A stretch of 7,810 bases of DNA from Wenzhouxiangella sp. (GTDB lineage Bacteria > Pseudomonadota > Gammaproteobacteria > Xanthomonadales > Wenzhouxiangellaceae): assembly GCA_021767625.1 (NCBI GenBank), contig JAASTB010000094.1:1-7810 (forward strand). The letters are read 5' to 3'. Shown in pieces: positions 1 through 5,458 of the stretch. Within the stretch, counting starts at the first letter, position 1; each line of letters opens with the position of its first letter. Below the pieces are notes generated by a model, which was not told where the DNA came from, made no database searches, and saw only the letters and a program-made list of their open reading frames with translations. The translations under genes and the position numbers were made by a program.

Positions 1-749
1 ACGATCGTGACCAGGTCGCGCGGCTGGATCTTCTCGCCCTGCCAGCTGACCTCGACGTTCGAACCGGCCACGGCCGACTCGGGCGCGCTGATGGTGACCT
101 CGGGCTCGGGCACTTCCTCGGTGGCCGCTTCGCTGGCTTGCTCGAGCGCGGCCTGCAGGCCTTCGGCATCGCGCGCGGCGAAGAACCGCCCGCCGGTGTT
201 CTCGGCGATGCAGGAAAGCTGCGCCTGGTCGGCGTCGCCCACGTCGAAGCCGATGACGTGCGCGGTGAAGTTGATGCCCGCCTCGCTGAGTTCGCTGGCC
301 GCCGCGCAGGGATCGGCGTTGCAGGTCTCGATGCCGTCGGAAATCAGGATCACGTTGGCCGGCGCGTCGCGGTACTTCAATTCCTCGGCGGCGTGGCGAA
401 CGGCGGCGGTCAGCGGCGTCTTGCCCTTGGGCGAGATGGCCTCGATCTGCGCGAGCAGCGCATCGCGGTCGATCGGCCCCGGGGCGACAACCGTCTCGAT
501 GTCGTTGCAGTCGCCCTCGCGTCGATGCCCGTAGGCAACCAGGCCCAGCGGCTCGGAATCGTCCCAGTCGCGCACCAGGTCGCCCAGCACACGCCGCGCG
601 ATGGTGACCTTGGCCTCACCCTCGATCTGGCCCCACATCGAGTTCGAGGCGTCGTAGACAATGACCGTGTCGGCGCTCGCGTTCGAGCACAGGCCGGCCA
701 GCGCGAACAGGCCGGCGAGCCAGCCCTTGTTGCGAATTGAAGACGACAT
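1..749 (-). CDS. Exported vWA-domain protein (5' part, 3' end outside window)
   Basis: Reading the minus strand from the ATG at 749 gives 249 codons with no stop, running off the window edge. The first 26 residues look like a Sec signal peptide: an R/K n-region, a hydrophobic core at about 10-20, and ASA before D27. A cysteine at 21 does not fit a lipobox. The mature part opens with a von Willebrand factor A fold carrying a complete MIDAS metal site: D33-x-S35-x-S37, T111 in 'GKTPLT', and D138 in 'ISDG'. After the vWA domain (to about residue 205) comes a Glu/Pro linker and the start of a beta-type domain ('VTISAPESAVAGS'), a layout common in periplasmic or surface COG2304-like proteins. Such proteins bind ligands through a divalent metal; the partner here is unknown. 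A GGAG Shine-Dalgarno 5 bases before the ATG supports the start. It is transcribed divergently from the beta-helix gene at 914. The exact role is unassigned. Confidence 0.88.
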   Translation of the reverse strand, partial: MSSSIRNKGWLAGLFALAGLCSNASADTVIVYDASNSMWGQIEGEAKVTIARRVLGDLVRDWDDSEPLGLVAYGHRREGDCNDIETVVAPGPIDRDALLAQIEAISPKGKTPLTAAVRHAAEELKYRDAPANVILISDGIETCNADPCAAASELSEAGINFTAHVIGFDVGDADQAQLSCIAENTGGRFFAARDAEGLQAALEQASEAATEEVPEPEVTISAPESAVAGSNVEVSWQGEKIQPRDLVTI

Positions 750-913
750 GTCAGCTCCGTTTTCGAATTGAGTGGGTTTTACGCAGTCTGTTCTGTTGAT
801 CTAACGTGATTCCGGCCGGGATCGAGACATCGCCGCCGAGCATCCCGCGGTGATGTGCGCTTGCCGGCTGCCTCGGCATTGAAGCAGTAGTCGAAACACG
901 ATTGCCTGCCATC
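750..913. other. Divergent intergenic region between vWA and beta-helix genes
   Basis: This gap must hold both divergent promoters. I find no convincing sigma-70 -35/-10 pair on either strand. An 8-bp direct repeat CGAATTGA occurs at 764-771 and at 733-740, the second copy inside the first codons of the vWA gene. No good Shine-Dalgarno precedes the beta-helix start. Confidence 0.35.
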
Positions 914-2863
914 ATGCCCGAATTCATTCCCCGTATTCGCTCGATTCACATCGCCGCCATGCTGGCACTTTCGGCCTGGCCGGCGGCGACCAGTCTCGCG
1001 GCCAGCCCCGTCCACGCCGACCCCAACCTCAACTGCGCCGGCAACACGCCCTGCTTCGCCACCATCCAGGAAGCCGTCGACAACGCCGGACCGGCACCCG
1101 CCGAAGTGCTGATCTTCCCCGGCCTGTATGCCGAAAGCGTCACCCTGGGCACCATGGGCTCGGCCATCGCCGGCAGTCCGGGCGACATCGCGCTGCAGGC
1201 CGTCGACGCGGCCGGCCAGCCGGCCGGTTCGGGCGTGAACATCGACCCGGCCGCATCCGGCGGCCCGGGCACCGGTACGGGAATCAACAGCGGCCTGATG
1301 GGGCCGTTCCCCGGCGACGTCACGCTGCGCGGCCTGACCGTCACCTCCCCCGACAGCTCCGCCGTCGGCCTTTCGATCGTCGGCAACCTGCTTGCAGAGG
1401 ACATCAGGGCGAGCGGCGCGGACTCGTCGGGCCTGGTCGGGCAGGTGACGGGCGATGCCGACCTGGCGCGCGTCGAGGCCGTCACCAACGACGGCTCGGG
1501 CATTTCGCTGGCCGTGGACGGCAACCTGGTCGGAATCGATCTGACGGGGCTCCGAAACAACGGCGTCGGCGTCGCACTCTACGTCACCGGCGAACTGCTG
1601 CTCGACGGCCTCTCGGTACCCAACAACGACACCGGCGCGCAGCTCTACGCCTGTACCCACGCCGACGTTCGCAATGCATCCGCGGTCAACAATTTCTCGA
1701 ACGGCCTGACGATTTTCTTCGGCCCGGACGACTGCACGCCAATCACGCGCCGCTTCGGGCTCGAAGGACTGGCATTGCAGGCGGTGTCGCCGTTTGATGA
1801 GCTCCCGACCCCCGCCCAGCGCGGCGGCGCCGTCGGCACCCTGTTCGCGCAGAACCTCGAGGCCGTCAACAACGGCCTGGCCGGTATCGGCGTTGCCTCG
1901 TCGACCGGCAGCGCCCAGCTCGACGGCGTGTTCGCATACGACAACGCCGGGCCCGGCATCGTGCTCCAGGCCCTCTCCGTCGATCTCGACGACGCCGAGG
2001 CGCTCGACAATCTCAACGGGGTCATCGTCATCGCCGATGCCGCCGACCTGCAGCGAGTTGTCGGAAGCCAGAGCCTGCCCATGCCGCCGAATCCACCCCT
2101 GCAGGGCTCGGGCATTCTTGTCAGCGCCAACGCGGCCGTACTCGACGACCTGCAGGCCGACGACAACCCCGCGGCGGGACTGCTGCTGACCAACGCACAA
2201 AACGGTGGTGCCAGCCAATACGAACTGATCGGCAGCCAGTTCGACGCCAACCTCGACGGCATCCGGATCGACGCCGCCAGCCCGGTCGACCTGAATATCA
2301 ACGAAGTCTTCGTGACCAACAACACCGCCACCGGCCTCGCGCTGCCTCAGCTCGGCTTCGGCACGTTTCGGGACCTGGAGGTCAGCGGCAGCCCGGTCGG
2401 GCTGGCGCCCACGGTCGTCAATCAGCTCGTGGTCGAAACCGCCCGGTTCGACGGCAACGGCACCGGAGCACAATTCATCGTCGAAAGCGGCGCGCAAGCC
2501 AGCCTGACCTGCTCTGACTTCACCGGCAACACGACGGCCGGCGCGGAGCTCGCACAGGGCGCGGCCTTGTCGGCCCGAAACAACTACTGGGGCGATGCCG
2601 CCGGCCCGACGCACCCCGGCAACAGCGGCGGAACCGGCGATGCGGTCGTCGATTCGGCCAACGGCGGCGCGGGAGCGGTGGACTACTCGGGCTTCCTGGA
2701 TCAGGCCGCCACCGCCGCGGCCTGCATTCGCGGCAACGTCTCGCCGGTGTCCGTGCCCGCCATGAGCGCGGTCGGCAGCGCGGTGCTGGCCGTCGCTATC
2801 CTCGCCATGGTGCTGATGCTTTCCATGGTCCCCGATCCCCGGCGATCGGAAACCCGCGACTGA
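914..2863 (+). CDS. Exported right-handed beta-helix protein with IPTL-like C-terminal sorting tail
   Basis: A 649-residue protein. Residues 1-35 form a signal peptide (two Arg, hydrophobic core, 'VHA' before D36). Next comes 'FATIQEAVDNAG...VLIFPGLYAESVTL' (about 48-77), the usual opening of pectate-lyase-like beta-helix proteins. A long run of N/D-rich rungs follows ('VNNGLAGIGV', 'YDNAGPGIVL', 'DDNPAAGLLL'). The stack closes with 'NNYWGDAAGPTHPGNSGGTGD' split over about 556-576, a hallmark of this fold. The last 36 residues (614-649) read VPAMSAVG, a hydrophobic helix, then PDPRR: a tripartite tail like the IPTL-CTERM/exosortase sorting signals, but lacking the usual Trp. No catalytic residues are recognisable, so it may be structural, adhesive or carbohydrate-binding. 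The ATG at 914 is preferred; an in-frame TTG at 902 and ATG at 959 are alternatives, and none has a good Shine-Dalgarno. The gene converges with the DUF2207 gene 9 bp downstream. Confidence 0.87.
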   Translation: MPEFIPRIRSIHIAAMLALSAWPAATSLAASPVHADPNLNCAGNTPCFATIQEAVDNAGPAPAEVLIFPGLYAESVTLGTMGSAIAGSPGDIALQAVDAAGQPAGSGVNIDPAASGGPGTGTGINSGLMGPFPGDVTLRGLTVTSPDSSAVGLSIVGNLLAEDIRASGADSSGLVGQVTGDADLARVEAVTNDGSGISLAVDGNLVGIDLTGLRNNGVGVALYVTGELLLDGLSVPNNDTGAQLYACTHADVRNASAVNNFSNGLTIFFGPDDCTPITRRFGLEGLALQAVSPFDELPTPAQRGGAVGTLFAQNLEAVNNGLAGIGVASSTGSAQLDGVFAYDNAGPGIVLQALSVDLDDAEALDNLNGVIVIADAADLQRVVGSQSLPMPPNPPLQGSGILVSANAAVLDDLQADDNPAAGLLLTNAQNGGASQYELIGSQFDANLDGIRIDAASPVDLNINEVFVTNNTATGLALPQLGFGTFRDLEVSGSPVGLAPTVVNQLVVETARFDGNGTGAQFIVESGAQASLTCSDFTGNTTAGAELAQGAALSARNNYWGDAAGPTHPGNSGGTGDAVVDSANGGAGAVDYSGFLDQAATAAACIRGNVSPVSVPAMSAVGSAVLAVAILAMVLMLSMVPDPRRSETRD

Positions 2864-2872
2864 GCCAAGCGA

Positions 2873-4492
2873 TCACACACCGCCGGCCGAGGCCCCGCCG
2901 GCGCTAGCCGTGGCCGCCGTGTTGGCCGCCGTCGCCCCGGCAATGATCGGGATGATCGCGCCGATCTGCTCGTGGCGGCGCTGGAACTCGCGGTACCAGG
3001 CCAGCACCTCGGCGGTGTCGGCATCCAGGCCGGACTCGTCCTCGCCTTCGAAGCGATCGCGCCAGGCTTCCTCGCAGTCGAGCGCGACGGCATAGGGCAG
3101 CAAGGTAATGAACTGCCTCGCGTCGCTCACCGGCGCACGGTCTTCTTCGAAATAGCGCTTCAGGCCCGCGATCTGGCGCTTGGCCTCGGCGCCCGCTCGC
3201 GTCGGCGCCTTGAACAACTCGAAGTAGATCAGCGGCGCAAACAGGCCGGCCGCCGCCGCGGCAATGCCCAGGGCGATCACCCAGGGATCGGGCGTGATCG
3301 CATCGCGCGCCTGGACCACGACCGCCACGACCGCAAAGCAGAGCAGCATCACCCCCAGCGCGATGCCCCAGGCGCGCTGGGAAGCGTTGGTCACGAAGTG
3401 CCGGCCGCGGTGCTCCTCGCCCAGCGTCTTCTTCAGGGCGGACGAGGCCTTCATGGCGCGCTTGTCGCCGGGGCCGAATTCGACGTGCTCCTCGCCGTCG
3501 AACAAGGCCGCCATCATGGCGCGCTCGCCGGGCGACAGATCGGAAGCAGGACGAGGCCGCTTGTCCAGCAGCAGGCGATCGTTGTCCTCGTCGACGGTCA
3601 GCTCGACAGCCTGCTTGACGCGCAAGGAAACCAGCGCGGCGACGAAATTGGTTTCGTCGAAACCCATGCGCTCGACGAAGCGCGCCGCCGCCGGCGAAAG
3701 GCCTTCCGGCGCGGCGTTGCGCGAGGCTATCGTGCCCAGATCGGGATCGCGGCCGACCGCCCGCCAGGCCGTGTGCAGGAAGCCCAGCAGGCCCAGGATG
3801 CCGACCGCCAGCAGCAGCCGCCAGGGCCAGTCCGTGCCGTAGTAGCGCAGCGCCCCGGACTCAATCTCAGAAGCCTGTGCGCGCAGCTCGATGCGCTCGA
3901 TGGCGGCATCGGCGTCTTCGCCGTGGAGCGGGCCGCGCAGCGTGCGCGTCCAGGTCCCGCCGTCGACCTCACCGCCGGCCGGCCACTGCGGCTCGCCGAG
4001 GCTCTCGGCCCATGCGATGCGCACCACAGCATCACGCCAGGCCAGCTCGAACTGCTCGATCACCGGCTCCCAGCGCAAACGCGCCGTGCCGGAGGACTCG
4101 CGCCACCAGGGCGCGTTAGCCCGATAGCGCAGCACAAAGCGATGGGATTGATGGGTCGCCAGCGGCTCGGCGGCGGCCACGATGACCGCGCCGTCGTCGA
4201 ACTCGAGCTCGATGGGCTCTCTGCCGAGCGTCGCCGAAAAGTCCGTCAGGGGGCCGACATCCTCCGGCAGCTCGAAGAACACGCCGCGGCGAATCTCCTC
4301 GCCGTGCGGATGCACGTCGATGACGTGGGTCACCGCCAGCGCGCCGCCCTCGCGAACCTCGAGCGTTGTGTCGAAGGAGTCGATGAACTCCGGTCCGTCG
4401 TCGTGGCCGTGCACGGCCGGGGCGGCAAGCAGGCCCACGACCAGGGCGCAGCCGATCAGTCCGAAGCCCAAAACCCGATGAATGGCCGCCAT
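2873..4492 (-). CDS. DUF2207 family (YciQ-like) membrane protein
   Basis: A 539-residue protein. Residues 1-30 form a signal peptide or first membrane helix (core about 9-27). The extracytoplasmic part opens with 'FIDSFDTTLEVREGGALAVTHVIDV...RRGVFFELP' (36-76), the recognisable DUF2207 pattern. A membrane helix at about 224-242 is followed by a cytoplasmic stretch with 'APEGLSPAAARFVERMGFDETNF' split over 261-283. Two more helices lie at about 375-394 and 404-424. The family's 'LPYAVALDCEEAW' motif is at 465-477, and a short Gly/Ala/Ser tail ends the protein, a reduced form of the Gly-rich tail common in this family. Biochemical function is unknown for the family. It is the last gene of a three-gene operon behind an XRE-type protein. 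The start at 4492 is chosen for its GGGAG ribosome-binding site. An in-frame ATG at 4534 (553 aa) overlaps the upstream stop as ATGA and could give a coupled longer form with a less typical signal peptide. Confidence 0.85.
   Translation of the reverse strand: MAAIHRVLGFGLIGCALVVGLLAAPAVHGHDDGPEFIDSFDTTLEVREGGALAVTHVIDVHPHGEEIRRGVFFELPEDVGPLTDFSATLGREPIELEFDDGAVIVAAAEPLATHQSHRFVLRYRANAPWWRESSGTARLRWEPVIEQFELAWRDAVVRIAWAESLGEPQWPAGGEVDGGTWTRTLRGPLHGEDADAAIERIELRAQASEIESGALRYYGTDWPWRLLLAVGILGLLGFLHTAWRAVGRDPDLGTIASRNAAPEGLSPAAARFVERMGFDETNFVAALVSLRVKQAVELTVDEDNDRLLLDKRPRPASDLSPGERAMMAALFDGEEHVEFGPGDKRAMKASSALKKTLGEEHRGRHFVTNASQRAWGIALGVMLLCFAVVAVVVQARDAITPDPWVIALGIAAAAAGLFAPLIYFELFKAPTRAGAEAKRQIAGLKRYFEEDRAPVSDARQFITLLPYAVALDCEEAWRDRFEGEDESGLDADTAEVLAWYREFQRRHEQIGAIIPIIAGATAANTAATASAGGASAGGV
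2881..2903. repeat. GC-rich hairpin at the convergent gene junction
   Basis: CGCCGGC (2881-2887) and GCCGGCG (2897-2903) are perfect inverted copies around a 9-base loop. They lie just after the stop of the plus-strand beta-helix gene and inside the last codons of the DUF2207 gene. Only 9 bp separate the two stops, so any terminator for the plus gene must lie within the opposite gene, and this is the best stem there. No T-run follows, so intrinsic termination is not demonstrated. Confidence 0.3.
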
Positions 4493-4500
4493 TCGAATAT

Positions 4501-4505
4501 CTCCC
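4501..4505 (-). promoter_or_regulatory. Ribosome-binding site deciding the DUF2207 start
   Basis: On the minus strand GGGAG stands 8 bases before the ATG at 4492. This is a better match to the anti-Shine-Dalgarno than anything before the upstream in-frame ATGs at 4534 and 4531. It supports the start that places the hydrophobic signal core close to the N-terminus. Confidence 0.55.
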
Positions 4506-4530
4506 GATGCAATTGCGTTTTCCGAACCCA

Positions 4531-4851
4531 TCATGCGGCACCGCCCAGGCTCATGGCCAGCCAGGTGATCGCCGCGCCGAGCCCGGCGCCGGCCGCGGCC
4601 GCCGCGGCGATCAGCGGGCCAACCCGGCGCTCGCCGCCGCTCGACGAGGACTGACCGGCTCCGGCCAGCAGGCGATCGCGCTCGATCTCGAAGACCGCGC
4701 ACAGGGCGCTGACGCTTTCGTTGGACGCCAGGCCCTGCTTTTCGATGCGCTGCACCGTGCGCAGGCTGCAGCCGGCCGCGTCGGCCAGGTGCTGCTGGGT
4801 CCAGCCGCGCCGCTGGCGTTCGTGGCGGACGGTTTCGGCGTTGATCTCCAT
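4531..4851 (-). CDS. XRE-family helix-turn-helix protein with C-terminal membrane helix
   Basis: A 106-residue protein. Residues 6-58 are a Cro/C1-type (XRE, HTH_3) DNA-binding domain: 'RQRRGWTQQHLADAAGCS' contains helix 2 (about 18-25), then 'LRTVQRIEKQG' is the recognition helix (about 30-38), and 'ESVSALCAVFEI' is the last packing helix. A short Ser/Gly linker (67-73) leads to an Ala/Gly-rich hydrophobic stretch at about 78-101, which reads as one membrane helix. The DNA-binding half would then face the cytoplasm while anchored to the inner membrane. Its stop (TGA, 4531-4533) overlaps a possible ATG of the DUF2207 frame, and its start lies 1 bp after the stop of the upstream gene, so all three are very probably co-transcribed. 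The likely role is a regulator, perhaps of this operon, that responds to membrane partners; that is inference. The anchored layout is less common than soluble XRE repressors. Confidence 0.88.
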   Translation of the reverse strand: MEINAETVRHERQRRGWTQQHLADAAGCSLRTVQRIEKQGLASNESVSALCAVFEIERDRLLAGAGQSSSSGGERRVGPLIAAAAAAGAGLGAAITWLAMSLGGAA

Positions 4852-4852
4852 C

Positions 4853-5329
4853 TCAGCCCCCCGTGAGCAGATCGACCAGGAAGGCGCCCGCCGCGCCGGT
4901 CACCATACCGATCACGAAGTAAGGCGCGAGCTTCCACAGCAGGCGCCGCCAGCTGAACTCCCCGGTCTGCGGATCGATGCCCAGCTGGTTGCTGCTGACC
5001 TGGTCGCTGTCGATCAGCTGTCCGTCACGGTAAAGCTCGATACGCATCTCGCCGCGCAGCAGTGAGATGACGCGGAAGACGAGCCGGTACGTCCGACCGG
5101 CGTGAAGGAATTCGTGCTCGGAGACGAATCTGAGGCTGCGCTTGCTGGATACGACCCGGTCTTCGACCGTAACGACTTCCCGCCCGGACCACGCCGAGCC
5201 CCAGAATCCGATCGTGACGTCGTCGACGTCGAAGAATGCCTGGATGCCCTTGCGCAGTCCGGCCATCGTGCGCTCGCTGCCGTTTTCCATGCCGCCGTCT
5301 TCGCGGCGGCCGGTTTCATGCTCGTTCAT
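4853..5329 (-). CDS. Uncharacterised C-tail-anchored protein, first gene of the operon
   Basis: A 158-residue protein that I do not recognise. Residues 1-20 are polar and charged. Residues about 36-107 alternate hydrophobic and polar positions as in a compact beta domain, with the striking stretch 'GREVVTVEDRVVSSKRSLRF' (49-68) followed by 'SEHEFLHAGRTYRLVFRV', 'GEMRIELYRDGQLI' and a short turn-rich link. A membrane helix at about 134-155 ('YFVIGMVTGAAGAFLVDLL') ends the chain, with no signal peptide, so the beta domain should sit in the cytoplasm as a tail-anchored protein. The strand pattern loosely recalls the FAIM1 beta-sandwich, a guess from appearance only. The first ATG (5329) has a GAGA element upstream; internal ATGs at 5290 and near residue 22 are alternatives, and the second would start just before the folded part. 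It sits 1 bp from the XRE gene, suggesting the two work together. Confidence 0.8.
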   Translation of the reverse strand: MNEHETGRREDGGMENGSERTMAGLRKGIQAFFDVDDVTIGFWGSAWSGREVVTVEDRVVSSKRSLRFVSEHEFLHAGRTYRLVFRVISLLRGEMRIELYRDGQLIDSDQVSSNQLGIDPQTGEFSWRRLLWKLAPYFVIGMVTGAAGAFLVDLLTGG

Positions 5330-5335
5330 GTGCTG

Positions 5336-5396
5336 TCTCGTCGTGTAGCGGATTCGGGGCGTATTGAACCAGCCGAGGGGCCGCTACGCGACGACA
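5336..5396 (-). promoter_or_regulatory. Long inverted repeat in the operon leader, overlapping the likely ribosome-binding site
   Basis: The arms at 5336-5351 and 5381-5396 are inverted copies: 14 of 16 positions pair exactly, one is a T/G pair (G-U or A-C depending on the strand transcribed), and one is a mismatch. The loop is 29 bases. On the minus-strand transcript the 3' arm ends 6 bases before the ATG at 5329 and contains the only Shine-Dalgarno-like stretch (GACGAGA). The hairpin could therefore mask translation of the first operon gene. It could instead be a DNA operator or part of a terminator for the CSLREA gene upstream. Confidence 0.5.
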
Positions 5397-5397
5397 G

Positions 5398-5420
5398 AAA
5401 CCCGCCTTGTCGCAAGGCTA
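5398..5420 (-). terminator. Possible terminator hairpin after the CSLREA gene
   Basis: On the minus strand GCCTTG-CGA-CAAGGC forms a perfect 6-bp stem with a 3-base loop (5404-5418), followed by GGGTTTC. The T-run is only three bases long and is separated from the stem by GGG, so this is a weak intrinsic terminator at best. A second 6-bp hairpin (arms 5441-5446 and 5454-5459) sits at the stop codon. Position between two same-strand genes with a 129-bp gap is what makes termination plausible. Confidence 0.33.
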
Positions 5421-5458
5421 GCATGCGACATCAATACGACAGCGCCTTGCGGCGGCGC

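Noticed and set aside
733..771. CGAATTGA direct repeat, 31 bp apart, around the vWA start.
   Set aside because: There are only two 8-bp copies, one inside coding sequence; too little to call a binding site.
779..2614. A 611-codon open frame on the minus strand, opposite the plus-strand beta-helix gene.
   Set aside because: Its translation has no signal, membrane segment or recognisable domain, and its composition (rich in R, G, A, V, D) is that of a GC-driven antisense frame. The plus frame has a signal peptide, beta-helix rungs and the NNYWG motif.
2972..4654. A 560-codon open frame on the plus strand, opposite the DUF2207 and XRE genes.
   Set aside because: The minus-strand frames show clear family motifs and operon spacing. 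The plus frame is R/G/A/Q-rich with no recognisable domain.
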